Shown here piece after piece: positions 48,242 through 60,819 of a stretch of 64,000 nt of DNA (position 1 is its first letter; each line of letters begins with the position of its first letter). Position numbers and translations under genes: made by a program. A model generated the notes under the pieces. The model searched no databases. It had not been told where the DNA came from and saw nothing but the letters and a program-made list of their open reading frames with translations. This DNA comes from Hydractinia symbiolongicarpus. Its lineage: Eukaryota; Cnidaria; Hydrozoa; Anthoathecata; Hydractiniidae. The stretch spans positions 1,676,001 through 1,740,000 of the forward strand of contig NC_079880.1 in the NCBI RefSeq assembly GCF_029227915.1, given 5' to 3'.

Positions 48242-49863
48242 TTGGGAAATGAGTTTACCCCCTGGGTACTTTCTTTGTATACTTTTGACTATACGGGCCG
48301 AGTACGGGATTTACGGAAAATCACAGGTTTTCGTTTGCCGGCGATTAAACATCTTTTATTCAGCGTCTCATCAAAAATAAAAACATTTTTGAAAACTACA
48401 AGTCTCATGCATTTTAGTGGTGAAAAAATAATTTAAAAATCGTTCGGGAAATGAGTTTAAACCCTGGGTACTCTCTTTGTATACTTTTGACTATACGGGC
48501 CGAGTCCGGGATTTACGGGAAATCGCAGGTTTTCGTTTGCCGGCGATTAAACTTCTTTTATTCAGCGTCTCATCAAAAATGAAAACATTTTTGAAAACTA
48601 CAAGTCTCATACGTTTTAGTGGTGAAAAAATAATTTAAAAATTCGTTCGGGAAATGAGTTTACTCACTGGGTACTTTCCTTGTATACTTTTAACTATACG
48701 GGCCGAGTCCGGGATTTACGGGAAATCGCGGGTTTTCGTTTGCCGTTGATTAAACTTCTTTTATTCAGCGTCTCATCAAAAATGAAAACATTTTTAAATA
48801 CTACAAGTCTCATGGGCTTTAGTGGTGAAATAATAATTTAAAAAATCGTTCGGGAAATGAGTTTACACCCTGGGTACTTTCTTTGTATACTTTTGACTAT
48901 GCGGGCCGAGTCCGGGGTTTACGGGAAATTGCGGGTTTTCGTTTGCCGGCGATTAAACTTCTTTTATTTAGCGTCTCATCAAAAATGAAAACATTTTTGA
49001 AAACTACAAGTCTCATGCGTTTTAGTGATGAAATAATAATTTAAAAAATCGTTTGGGAAATGAGTTTACCCCCTGGGTACTTTCTTTGTATACTTTTGAC
49101 TATACGGGCCGAGTACGGGATTTACGGAAAATCACAGGTTTTCGTTTGCCGGCGATTAAACATCTTTTATTCAGCGTCTCATCAAAAATGAAAACATTTT
49201 TGAAAACTACAAGTCTCATGCATTTTAGTGGTGAAAAAATAATTTAAAAATCGTTCGGGAAATGAGTTTAAACCCTGGGTACTCTCTTTGTATACTTTTG
49301 ACTATACGGGCCGAGTCCGGGATTTACGGGAAATCGCAGGTTTTCGTTTGCCGGCGATTAAATTTCTTTTATTCAGCGTCTCATCAAGAATAAAAACATT
49401 TTTGAAAACTACAAGTCTCATACGTTTTAGTGGTGAAAAAATAATTTAAAAATTCGTTCGGGAAATGAGTTTACTCACTGGGTACTTTCCTTGTATACTT
49501 TTAACTATACGGGCCGAGTCCGGGATTTACGGGAAATCGCGGGTTTTCGTTTGCCGGTGATTAAACTTCTTTTATTCAGCGTCTCATCAAAAATGAAAAC
49601 ATTTTTAAATACTACAAGTCTCATGGGCTTTAGTGGTGAAATAATAATTTAAAAAATCGTTCGGGAAATGAGTTTACACCCTGGGTACTTTCTTTGTATA
49701 CTTTTGACTATGCGGGCCGAGTCCGGGGTTTACGGGAAATGGCGGGTTTTCGTTTGCCGGCGATTAAACTTCTTTTATTTAGCGTCTCATCAAAAATGAA
49801 AACATTTTTGAAAACTACAAGTCTCATGCATTTTAGTGGTGAAAAAATAATTTAAAAATCGTT
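48242..49863 (+). repeat. Domain D, two complete alpha-beta-gamma-delta units
   Basis: The units are 48,242-49,052 and 49,053-49,863. The first has GCCGTTGATT near 48,743, and the second has CATCAAGAATAAAAAC near 49,384. Both variants recur 3,242 bp downstream. The GTATCCTTTTG variant of the monomer just before (48,073) recurs there as well. Confidence 0.9.
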
Positions 49864-50471
49864 CGGGAAATGAGTTTAAACCCTGGGTACTCTCTTTGTA
49901 TACTTTTGACTATACGGGCCGAGTCCGGGATTTACGGGAAATCGCAGGTTTTCGTTTGCCGGCGATTAAACTGCTTTTATTCAGCGTCTCATCAAAAATG
50001 AAAACATTTTTGAAAACTACAAGTCTCATACGTTTTAGTGGTGAAAAAATAATTTAAAAATTCGTTCGGGAAATGAGTTTACTCACTGGGTACTTTCCTT
50101 GTATACTTTTAACTATACGGGCCGAGTCCGGGATTTACGGGAAATCGCGGGTTTTCGTTTGCCGGTGATTAAACTTCTTTTATTCAGCGTCTCATCAAAA
50201 ATGAAAACATTTTTAAATACTACAAGTCTCATGGGCTTTAGTGGTGAAATAATAATTTAAAAAATCGTTCGGGAAATGAGTTTACACCCTGGGTACTTTC
50301 TTTGTATACTTTTGACTATGCGGGCCGAGTCCGGGGTTTACGGGAAATGGCGGGTTTTCGTTTGCCGGCGATTAAACTTCTTTTATTTAGCGTCTCATCA
50401 AAAATGAAAACATTTTTGAAAACTACAAGTCTCATGCGTTTTAGTGGTGAAAAAATAATTTAAAAATTCGT
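49864..50471 (+). repeat. Domain D, beta-gamma-delta unit lacking alpha (608 bp)
   Basis: After delta at 49,668 the next monomer (49,870) is beta, with ATGCATTTTAG and AAACCC. Alpha is missing and the unit is three monomers long. The delta tail and beta front are joined in register. Confidence 0.87.
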
Positions 50472-51483
50472 TTGGGAAATGAGTTTACTCACTGGGTTTT
50501 CTCCTTCTATACTTTTGACTATACGGGCCGAGACCGGGATTTACGGGAAATTGCGGGTTTTCGTTTGCCGGCGATTAAACTTCTTTTATTCAGCGTCTCA
50601 TCAAAAATGAAAACATTTTTAAAAACTACAAGTCTCATGGGCTTTAGTGGTGAAATAATAATTTAAAAAATCGTTTGGGAAATGAGTTTACTCCCTGGGT
50701 ACTTTCTTTGTATACTTTTGACTATACGGGCCGAGTACGGGATTTACGGAGATCGCAGGTTTTCGTTTGCCGGCGATTAAACTTCTTTTATTCAGCGTCT
50801 CATCAAAAATAAAAACATTTTTGAAAACTACAAGTCTCATGCGTTTTAGTGGTGAAAAAATAATTTAAAAATCGTTTGGGAAATGAGTTTACACCCTGGG
50901 TACTTTCTTTGTATACTTTTGACTATACGGGCCGAGTCCGGGATTTACGGGAAATCGCAGGTTTTCGTTTGCCGGCGATTAAACTTCTTTTATTCAGCGT
51001 CTCATCAAAAATGAAAACATTTTTAAAAACTACAAGTCTCATACGTTTTAGTGGTGAAAAAATAATTTAAAAAATCGTTCGGAAATGAGTTTACACCCTG
51101 GGTACTCTCTTTGTATACTTTTGACTACACGGGCCGAGTCCGGGATTTACGGGAAATCGCAGGTTTTCGTTTGCCGGCGATTAAACTTCTTTTATTCAGC
51201 GTCTCATCAAAAATGAAAACATTTTTGAAAACTACAAGTCTCATGCGTTTTAGTGGTGAAAAAATAATTTAAAAATTCGTTTGGGAAATGAGTTTACTCA
51301 CTGGGTACTTTCCTTGTATCCTTTTGACTATACGGGCCGAGACCGGGATTTACGGGAAATTGCGGGTTTTCGTTTGCCGGCCATTAAACTTCTTTTATTC
51401 AGCGTCTCATCAAAAATGAAAACATTTTCAAAAACTACAAGTCTCATGGGCTTTAGTGATGAAATAATAATTTAAAAAATCGT
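50472..51483 (+). repeat. Five interposed monomers between D units
   Basis: These monomers do not follow the alpha-delta order. They include a GACCGGG monomer with an odd GGGTTTTCTCCTTC box near 50,497, a GTACGGG monomer with a short TACGGAGATCG near 50,745, and a GTATCCTTTTG monomer at 51,316 identical to that at 48,073. They resemble domain C and E monomers. The last part, from about 51,080, already belongs to the 3,242 bp duplicated segment. Confidence 0.82.
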
Positions 51484-53916
51484 TTGGGAAATGAGTTTAC
51501 CCCCTGGGTACTTTCTTTGTATACTTTTGACTATACGGGCCGAGTACGGGATTTACGGAAAATCACAGGTTTTCGTTTGCCGGCGATTAAACATCTTTTA
51601 TTCAGCGTCTCATCAAAAATAAAAACATTTTTGAAAACTACAAGTCTCATGCATTTTAGTGGTGAAAAAATAATTTAAAAATCGTTCGGGAAATGAGTTT
51701 AAACCCTGGGTACTCTCTTTGTATACTTTTGACTATACGGGCCGAGTCCGGGATTTACGGGAAATCGCAGGTTTTCGTTTGCCGGCGATTAAACTTCTTT
51801 TATTCAGCGTCTCATCAAAAATGAAAACATTTTTGAAAACTACAAGTCTCATACGTTTTAGTGGTGAAAAAAAAATTTAAAAATTCGTTCGGGAAATGAG
51901 TTTACTCACTGGGTACTTTCCTTGTATACTTTTAACTATACGGGCCGAGTCCGGGATTTACGGGAAATCGCTGGTTTTCGTTTGCCGTTGATTAAACTTC
52001 TTTTATTCAGCGTCTCATCAAAAATGAAAACATTTTTAAATACTACAAGTCTCATGGGCTTTAGTGGTGAAATAATAATTTAAAAAATCGTTCGGGAAAT
52101 GAGTTTACACCCTGGGTACTTTCTTTGTATACTTTTGACTATGCGGGCCGAGTCCGGGGTTTACGGGAAATGGCGGGTTTTCGTTTGCCGGCGATTAAAC
52201 TTCTTTTATTTAGCGTCTCATCAAAAATGAAAACATTTTTGAAAACTACAAGTCTCATGCGTTTTAGTGATGAAATAATAATTTAAAAAATCGTTTGGGA
52301 AATGAGTTTACCCCCTGGGTACTTTCTTTGTATACTTTTGACTATACGGGCCGAGTACGGGATTTACGGAAAATCACAGGTTTTCGTTTGCCGGCGATTA
52401 AACATCTTTTATTCAGCGTCTCATCAAAAATGAAAACATTTTTGAAAACTACAAGTCTCATGCATTTTAGTGGTGAAAAAATAATTTAAAAATCGTTCGG
52501 GAAATGAGTTTAAACCCTGGGTACTCTCTTTGTATACTTTTGACTATACGGGCCGAGTCCGGGATTTACGGGAAATCGCAGGTTTTCGTTTGCCGGCGAT
52601 TAAATTTCTTTTATTCAGCGTCTCATCAAGAATAAAAACATTTTTGAAAACTACAAGTCTCATACGTTTTAGTGGTGAAAAAATAATTTAAAAATTCGTT
52701 CGGGAAATGAGTTTACTCACTGGGTACTTTCCTTGTATACTTTTAACTATACGGGCCGAGTCCGGGATTTACGGGAAATCGCGGGTTTTCGTTTGCCGGT
52801 GATTAAACTTCTTTTATTCAGCGTCTCATCAAAAATGAAAACATTTTTAAATACTACAAGTCTCATGGGCTTTAGTGGTGAAATAATAATTTAAAAAATC
52901 GTTCGGGAAATGAGTTTACACCCTGGGTACTTTCTTTGTATACTTTTGACTATGCGGGCCGAGTCCGGGGTTTACGGGAAATGGCGGGTTTTCGTTTGCC
53001 GGCGATTAAACTTCTTTTATTTAGCGTCTCATCAAAAATGAAAACATTTTTGAAAACTACAAGTCTCATGCGTTTTAGTGATGAAATAATAATTTAAAAA
53101 ATCGTTTGGGAAATGAGTTTACCCCCTGGGTACTTTCTTTGTATACTTTTGACTATACGGGCCGAGTACGGGATTTACGGAAAATCACAGGTTTTCGTTT
53201 GCCGGCGATTAAACATCTTTTATTCAGCGTCTCATCAAAAATGAAAACATTTTTGAAAACTACAAGTCTCATGCATTTTAGTGGTGAAAAAATAATTTAA
53301 AAATCTTTCGGGAAATGAGTTTAAACCCTGGGTACTCTCTTTGTATACTTTTGACTATACGGGCCGAGTCCGGGATTTACGGGAAATCGCAGGTTTTCGT
53401 TTGCCGGCGATTAAACTTCTTTTATTCAGCGTCTCATCAAAAATGAAAACATTTTTGAAAACTACAAGTCTCATACGTTTTAGTGGTGAAAAAATAATTT
53501 AAAAATTCGTTCGGGAAATGAGTTTACTCACTGGGTACTTTCCTTGTATACTTTTAACTATACGGGCCGAGTCCGGGATTTACGGGAAATCGCGGGTTTT
53601 CGTTTGCCGGTGATTAAACTTCTTTTATTCAGCGTCTCATCAAAAATGAAAACATTTTTAAATACTACAAGTCTCATGGGCTTTAGTGGTGAAATAATAA
53701 TTTAAAAAATCGTTCGGGAAATGAGTTTACACCCTGGGTACTTTCTTTGTATACTTTTGACTATGCGGGCCGAGTCCGGGGTTTACGGGAAATGGCGGGT
53801 TTTCGTTTGCCGGCGATTAAACTTCTTTTATTTAGCGTCTCATCAAAAATGAAAACATTTTTGAAAACTACAAGTCTCATGCGTTTTAGTGGTGAAAAAA
53901 TAATTTAAAAATTCGT
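51484..53916 (+). repeat. Domain D, three complete alpha-beta-gamma-delta units
   Basis: The units start at 51,484, 52,295 and 53,106, each 811 bp. The first two match 48,242-49,800 at an offset of 3,242 bp, including GCCGTTGATT (51,986) and CATCAAGAATAAAAAC (52,626). The third has no partner upstream, because the upstream copy enters the alpha-less unit at that point. Confidence 0.9.
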
Positions 53917-56900
53917 TCAAGAAATGAGTTTACTCACTGGGTACTTTCCTTGTATACTTTTAACTATACGGGCCGAGTCCGGGATTTACGGGAAATCGCG
54001 GGTTTTCGTTTGCCGGTGATTAAACTTCTTTTATTCAGCGTCTCATCAAAAATGAAAACATTTTTAAAAACTACAAGTCTCATGGGCTTTAGTGGTGAAA
54101 TAATAATTTAAAAAATCGATTGGGAAATGAGTTTACACCCTGGGTACTTTGTTTGTATACTTTTGAATATACGGGCGGAGTCCAGGATTTACGGGAAATC
54201 GCAGGTTTTCGTTTGCCGGCGATTAAACTTCTTTTATTCAGCGTCTCATCAAAAATGAAAACATTTTTAAAAATTACAAGTCTCATGCGTTTTAGTGGTG
54301 AAAAAATATTTTAAAAAATCGTTCGGGAAATGAGTTTACTCCCTGGGTACTTTCTTTGTATACTTTTGACTATACGGGCCGAGTCCGGGATTTACAGGAA
54401 GTCGCGGGTTTTCGTTTGCCGGCGATTAAACTTCTTTTATTCAGCGTCTCATCAAAAATGAAAATATTTTTAAATACTACAAGTCTCATGGGCTTTAGTA
54501 GTGAAATAATAATTTAAAAAATCGTTCGGGAAATGAGTTTACACCCTGGGTACTTTCTTTGTATACTTTTGACTATGCGGGCCGAGTCCGGGGTTTACGG
54601 GAAATGGCGGGTTTTCGTTTGCCGGCGATTAAACTTCTTTTATTTAGCGTCTCATCAAAAATGAAAACATTTTTGAAAACTACAAGTCTCATGCGTTTTA
54701 GTGGTGAAAAAATAATTTAAAAATTCGTTTGGGAAATGAGTTTACTCACTGGGTACTTTCCTTGTATACTTTTGACTATACGGGCCGAGTCCGGGATTTA
54801 CAGGAAGTCGCGGGTTTTCGTTTGCCGGCGATTAAACTTCTTTTATTTAGCGTCTCATCAAAAATGAAAACATTTTTGAAAACTACAAGTCTCATGCGTT
54901 TTAGTGGTGAAAAAATAATTTAAAAATTCGTTTGGGAAATGAGTTTACTCACTGGGTACTTTCCTTGTATACTTTTGACTATACGGGCCGAGACCGGGAT
55001 TTACGGGAAATTGCGGGTTTTCGTTTGCCGGCGATTAAACTTCTTTTATTCAGCGTATCATCAAAAATGAAAACATTTTTAAAAACTACAAGTCTCATGG
55101 GCTTTAGTGGTGAAATAATAATTTAAAAAATCGTTTGGGAAATGAGTTTACTCCCTGGGTACTTTCTTTGTATACTTTTGACTTTACGGGCCGAGTACGG
55201 GATTTACGGGAAATCGCGGGTTTTCGTTTGCCGGCGATTAAACTTCTTTTATTCAGCGTCTTATCAAAAATGAAAACATTTTTAAAAACTACAAGTCTCA
55301 TGGGCTTTAGTGGTGAAATAATAATTTAAAAAATCGTTCGGGAAATGAGTTTACACCCCGGGTACTTTCTTTGTATACTTTTGACTATACGGGCCTAGTC
55401 CGGGATTTACGGGAAATCGCAGGTTTTCGTTTGCCGGCGATTAAACTTCTTTTATTCAGCGTCTCATCAAAAATGAAAACATTTTTGAAAACTACAAGTC
55501 TCATGCGTTTTAGTGGTAAAAAAATAATTTAAAAATTCGTTTGGGAAATGAGTTTACTCACTGGGTACTTTCCTTGTATACTTTTGACTATACGGGCCGA
55601 GACCGGGATTTACGGAAAATTGCGGGATTTCGTTTGCCGGCGATTAAACTTCTTTTATTCAGCGTCTCATCAAAAATGAAAACATTTTTAAAAACTACAA
55701 GTCTCATACGTTTTAGTGGTGAAAAAATAATTTAAAAATTCGTTCGGGAAATGAGTTTACTCACTGGGTACTTTCCTTGTATACTTTTAACTATACGGGC
55801 CGAGTCCGGGATTTACGGGAAATCGCGGGTTTTCGTTTGCCGGCGATTAAACTTCTTTTATTCAGCGTCTCATCAAAAATGAAAACATTTTTGAAAACTA
55901 CAAGTCTCATACGTTTTAGTGGTGAAAAAATAATTTAAAAATTCGTTTGGGAAATGAGTTTACTCACTGGGTACTTTCCTTGTATACTTTTGACTATACG
56001 GGCCGAGTCCGGGATTTAGGGAAATCGCAGGTTTTCGTTTGCCGGCGATTAAACTGCTTTTATTCAGCATCTCATCAAAAATGAAAACATTCTTGAAAAC
56101 TACAAGTCTCATGCGTTTTAGTGGTGAAATAATAAATTAAGAAATCGTTTGGGAAATGAGTTTACTCCCTGGGTACTTTCTTTGTATACTTTTGACTATA
56201 CGGGCAGAGTAGGGGATTTACGGGAAATCGCAGGTTTTCGTTTGCCGGTGATTAAACTTCTTTTATTCAGCGTCTCATCAAAAATGAAAACATTTTTAAA
56301 AACTACAAGTCTCATGGGCTTTAGTGGTGAAATAATAATTTAAAAAATCGATTGGGAAATGAGTTTACTCCCTGGGTACTTTGTTTGTATACTTTTGAAT
56401 ATACGGGCGGAGTCCAGGATTTACGGGAAATCGCAGGTTTTCGTTTGCCGGCGATTAAACTTCTTTTATTCAGCGTCTCATCAAAAATGAAAACATTTTT
56501 AAAAACTACAAGTCTCATGCGTTTTAGTGGTGAAAAAATATTTTAAAAAATCGTTCGGGAAATGAGTTTACTCCCTGGGTACTTTCTTTGTATACTTTTG
56601 ACTATACGGGCCGAGTCCGGGATTTACAGGAAGTCGCGGGTTTTCGTTTGCCGGCGATTAAACTTCTTTTATTCAGCGTCTCATCAAAAATGAAAATATT
56701 TTTAAATACTACAAGTCTCATAGGCTTTAGTGGTGAAATAATAATTTAAAAAATCGTTCGGGAAATGAGTTTACACCCTGGGTACTTTCTTTGTATACTT
56801 TTGACTATGCGGGCCGAGTCCGGGGTTTACGGGAAATGGCGGGTTTTCGTTTCCCGGTGATTAAACTTCTTTTATTTAGCGTCTCATCAAAAATGAAAAC

Positions 56901-57366
56901 ATTTTTGAAAACTACAAGTCTCATGCGTTTTAGTGGTGAAAAAATAATTTAAAAATTCGTTTGGGAAATGAGTTTACTCACTGGGTACTTTCCTTGTATA
57001 CTTTTGACTATACGGGCCGAGACCGGGATTTACGGGAAATTGCGGGTTTTCGTTTGCCGGCGATTAAACTTCTTTTATTCAGTGTCTCATCAAAAATGAA
57101 AACATTTTTAAAAACTACAAGTCTCATGGGCTTTAGTGGTGAAATAATAATTTAAAAAATCGTTTGGGAAATGAGTTTACTCCCTGGGTACTTTCTTTGT
57201 ATACTTTTGACTATACGGGCCGAGTACGGGATTTACGTGAAATCGCAGGTTTTCGTTTGCCGGCGATTAAACTTTTTTTATTCAGCGTCTCATCAAAAAT
57301 GAAAACATTCTTGAAAACTACAAGTCTCATGCGTTTTAGTGGTGAAATAATAATTTAAAAAATCGT
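53917..57366 (+). repeat. Domain E: short mosaic with a 2,232 bp-spaced duplication
   Basis: Monomers carrying ATCGATTGGG, TACTTTGTTTG, GAATATACGGGCGG and GTCCAGG, followed by AAAATATTTTAAAAAATCG and then TTTACAGGAAGTCG, occur at 54,120-54,520 and again at 56,352-56,750 (offset 2,232 bp, 11 monomers). The upstream copy then has two similar CTCACTGGG monomers (54,729 and 54,932) where the downstream copy has one (56,961). A monomer with GATTTAGGGAAATCG and then AATAAATTAAGAAATCG (about 56,010-56,150) is related to one near 63,400 in domain F. Confidence 0.85.
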
Positions 57367-57576
57367 TTGGGAAATGAGTTTACTCCCTGGGTACTTTCTT
57401 TGTATACTTTTGACTATACGGGCCGAGTCCAGGATTTACGGGAAATCGCAGGTTTTCGTTTGCCGGCGATTAAACTTCTTTTATTCAGCGTCTCATCAAA
57501 AATGAAAACATTTTTAAAAACTACAAGTCTCATGCGTTTTAGTGGTGAAAAAGTAATTTAAAAAATCGTTCGGGAA

Positions 57577-57779
57577 ATGAGTTTACTCCCTGGGTACTTT
57601 CTTTGTATACTTTTGACTATACGGGCCGAGTCCAGGATTTACGGGAAATCGCAGGTTTTCGTTTGCCGGCGATTAAACTTCTTTTATTCAGCGTCTCATC
57701 AAAAATGAAAACATTTTTAAAAACTACAAGTCTCATGCGTTTTAGTGGTGAAAAAGTAATTTAAAAAATCGTTCGGGAA
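57577..57779 (+). repeat. Representative 203 bp monomer
   Basis: This copy is close to the commonest form and illustrates the layout, counted from the A of ATGAGTTTA as position 1. Positions 11-20 hold the variable box (CTCCCTGGG here; other types read CACCC, CTCAC, CCCCC or AACCC). Positions 29-46 hold a GTATA/TATAC dyad. Positions 46-77 hold the GGG-rich part. Positions 60-74 hold GATTT-ACGGG-AAATC, but here a GGG has become AGG just before it. Positions 89-94 are the palindrome GCCGGC. Positions 113-122 read CAGCGTCTCA. Positions 124-151 and 174-192 are A/T tracts. Positions 193-203 read CGTTCGGGAA, a second variable box. My hand count on the consensus is 76 G+C of 203 and 12 CpG. Confidence 0.9.
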
Positions 57780-58754
57780 ATGAGTTTACTCCCTGGGTAC
57801 TTTCTTTGTATACTTTTGACTATACGGGCCAAGCCGGGTTTTACGTGAAATCGCGGGTTTTCGTTTGCCGGCGATTAAACTTCTTTTATTCAGCGTCTCA
57901 TCAAAAATGAAAACATTTTTAAAAACTACATGTCTTATGCGTTTTAGTGGTGAAAAAATAATTTAAAAAATCGTTCTGGAAATGAGTTTACTCACAAGGT
58001 ACTTTCTTTGTATACATTCGACTATGCGGGCCAAGCCCGAGATTTACGGGAAATCGCGGGTTTTCGTTTTCCCGCGATTAAACCTCTTTTATGAAGCGTC
58101 TCATCAAAAATGAAAACATTTTTGAAAACTACAAGTCTCAAGCGTTTTAGTGGTGAAAAAAAAATTTAAAATATCGTTCGGGAAATGAGTTTACTAACTG
58201 GGTACTTTCTTTGTATACATTCGACTATACGGGCCAAGCCCCGGATTTACGGGAAAACGCGGGATTTCGTTTGCCGGCGATTAAACCTCTTTCATTAAGC
58301 GTCTCATCAAAAATGAAAACATTTTTGAAAACTACAAGTGTCATGCGTTTTAGTGGTGAAAAAATAATTTAAAAAATCGTTCGGAAAATGAGTTTACTCG
58401 CTGGGTACTTTCTTTGTATACTTTTGACTATACGGGCCGAGTCCGGGATTTACGGGAAATCGCAGGTTTTCGTTTGCCAGCGATTAAACTGCTTTTATTC
58501 AGCGTCTCATCAAAAATGAAAACATTCTTGAAAACTACAAGTCTCATGCGTTTTAGTGGTGAAATAATAATTTAAAAAATCGTTTGGGAAATGAGTTTAC
58601 TCCCTGGGTACTTTCTTTGTATACTTTTGACTATACGGGCCGAGTCCAGGATTTACGGGAAATCGCAGGTTTTCGTTTGCCGGCGATTAAACTTCTTTTA
58701 TTCAGCGTCTCATCAAAAATGAAAACATTTTTAAAAACTACAAGTCTCATGCGT

Positions 58755-59768
58755 TTTATTGGTGAAAAAGAAATTTAAAAAATCGTTCGGGAAATGAGTT
58801 TACTCCCTGGGTACTTTCTTTGTATACTTTTGACTATACGGGCTAAGCCGGGATTTACGGGAAATCGCGGGTTTTCGTTTGCCGGCGATTAAACTTCTTT
58901 TATTCAGCGTCTCATCAAAAATGAAAACATTTTTAAAAACTACATGTCTTATGCGTTTTAGTGGTAAAAAAATAATTTAAAAAATCGTTCTTGAAATGAG
59001 TTTACTCACAGGGTACTTTCTTTGTATACATTCGACTATACGGGCCAAGCCCGGGATTTACGGGAAATCGCGGGTTTTCGTTTTCCCGCGATTAAACCTC
59101 TTTCATTAAGCGTCTCATCAAAAATGAAAACATTTTTGAAAACTACAAGTCTCATGCGTTTTAGTGGTGAAAAAAAAATTTAAAAAATCGTTCGGGAAAT
59201 GAGTTTACTCCCTGGGTACTTTCTTTGTATACATTCGACTATACGGGCCAAGCCCCGGATTTACGGAAAAACGCGGGATTTCGTTTGCTGGCGATTAAAC
59301 CTCTTTCATTAAGCGTCTCATCAAAAATGAAAACATTTTTGAAAACTACTAGTCTCATGCGTTTTAGTGGTGAAAAAATAATTTAAAAAATCGTTCAGGA
59401 AATGAGTTTACTCTCTGGGTACTTTCTTTGTATACTTTTGACTATACGGGCCGAGTCCGGGATTTACGGGAAATCGCGGATTTTCGTTTGCCGGCGATTA
59501 AACTTCTTTTATTCATCGTCCCATCAAATATGAAAATATTTTTGAAAACTACAAGTCTCATGCGTTTAGTGGTAAAAAAATAATATAAAAAATCGTTAGG
59601 GAAATGAGTTTACTCCCTGGGTACTTTCTTTGTATACTTTTGACTATACGGGCCAAGCCCGCGATTTACGGGAAATCGCGGGTTTTCGTTTGCCGGCGAT
59701 TAAACTTCTTTTATACAGCGTCTCATCAAAAATGAAAACATTTTTAAAAACTACAAGTCTCATGCGTT
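58755..59768 (+). repeat. Five-monomer tandem duplication, copy 1 (~1,015 bp)
   Basis: It runs from TTTTATTGGTGAAAAAGAAATTT to the same motif at 59,770. The members in order carry GGGCTAAGCCGGG; ACATGTCTTATG with TTCCCGCG; GAAAAAAAAATTT with CCCCGGATTT and TTTGCTGGCG; CTACTAGTCTC with CTCTCTGGG; and CATCGTCCCATCAAATATG with GGTAAAAAAATAATAT. The last member holds CCCGCGATTT at 59,658. Confidence 0.88.
59658..59682 (+). repeat. Perfect 10 bp inverted repeat inside a monomer
   Basis: The arms CCCGCGATTT and AAATCGCGGG flank the spacer ACGGG. Most monomers carry the inner five pairs (GATTT/AAATC). GCCAAGCCC-type monomers carry ten with a single mismatch, since they read CCCGGGATTT. Only this copy, as far as I saw, is a perfect 10 bp dyad. 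Confidence 0.85.
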
Positions 59769-60770
59769 TTATTGGTGAAAAAGAAATTTAAAAAATCGTT
59801 CGGGAAATGAGTTTACTCCCTGGGTACTTTCTTTGTATACTTTTGACTATACGGGCTAAGCCGGGATTTACGGGAAATCGCGGGTTTTCGTTTGCCGGCG
59901 ATTAAACTTCTTTTATTCAGCGTCTCATCAAAAATGAAAACATTTTTAAAAACTACATGTCTTATGCGTTTTAGTGGTAAAAAAATAATTTAAAAAATCT
60001 TTCTGGAAATGAGTTTACTCACAGGGTACTTTCTTTGTATACATTCGACTATACGGGCCAAGCCCGGGATTTACGGGAAATCGCGGGTTTTCGTTTTCCC
60101 GCGATTAAACCTCTTTCATTAAGCGTCTCATCAAAAATGAAAACATTTTTGAAAACTACAAGTCTCATGCGTTTTAGTGGTGAAAAAAAAATTTAAAAAA
60201 TCGTGCGGGAAATGAGTTTACTCCCTGGGTACTTTCTTTGTATACATTCGACTATACGGGCCAAGCCCCGGATTTACGGAAAAACGCGGGATTTCGTTTG
60301 CTGGCGATTAAACCTCTTTCATTAAGCGTCTCATCAAAAATGAAAACATTTTTGAAAACTACTAGTCTCATGCGTTTTAGTGGTGAAAAAATAATTTAAA
60401 AAATCGTTCAGGAAATGAGTTTACTCTCTGGGTACTTTCTTTGTATACTTTTGACTATACGGGCCGAGTCCGGGATTTACGGGAAATCGCGGATTTTCGT
60501 TTGCCGGCGATTAAACTTCTTTTATTCATCGTCCCATCAAATATGAAAATATTTTTGAAAACTACAAGTCTCATGCGTTTAGTGGTAAAAAAATAATATA
60601 AAAAATCGTTAGGGAAATGAGTTTACTCCCTGGGTACTTTCTTTGTATACTTTTGACTATACGGGCCAAGCCCGGGATTTACGGGAAATCGCGGGTTTTC
60701 GTTTGCCGGCGATTAAACTTCTTTTATACAGCGTCTCATCAAAAATGAAAACATTTTTAAAAACTACAAG
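59769..60770 (+). repeat. Five-monomer tandem duplication, copy 2
   Basis: It has the same five monomers in the same order as 58,755-59,768. GGGCTAAGCC is at 59,852, TTTGCTGGCG near 60,298, CTACTAGTC near 60,360 and CATCGTCCCATC near 60,528. Private differences include TCTTTCTGG near 59,998, TCGTGCGGG near 60,201, and CCCGGGATTT near 60,670 where copy 1 has CCCGCGATTT. After this copy the order changes to a CAAGTCTTATG monomer. Confidence 0.87.
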
Positions 60771-60819
60771 TCTTATGCGTTTTAGTGGTGAAAAAATAAT
60801 TTAAAAAATCGTTCTGGAA

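Larger units (their letters stand above)
47437..53916 (+). repeat. Domain D: 4-monomer HOR (811 bp)
   Basis: The order is alpha (CCCCCTGGG, GTACGGG, TACGGAAAATCACAGG, AAACATC), beta (ATGCATTTTAG, one A fewer before CGTTCGGG, AAACCCTGGGTACTCTC), gamma (CATACGTTTTAG, CTCACTGGG, TTTCCTTG, private TTTTAACTATAC) and delta (AAATACTAC, GGGCTTTAG, CACCC, TATGCGGG, TTTAGCGTC). The gamma anchors are at 48,654, 49,465, 50,073, 51,896, 52,707 and 53,518. The 811 bp length is 4 x 203 minus the missing A of beta. Bases 47,437-48,241 are lead-in monomers of domain C type. Confidence 0.9.
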
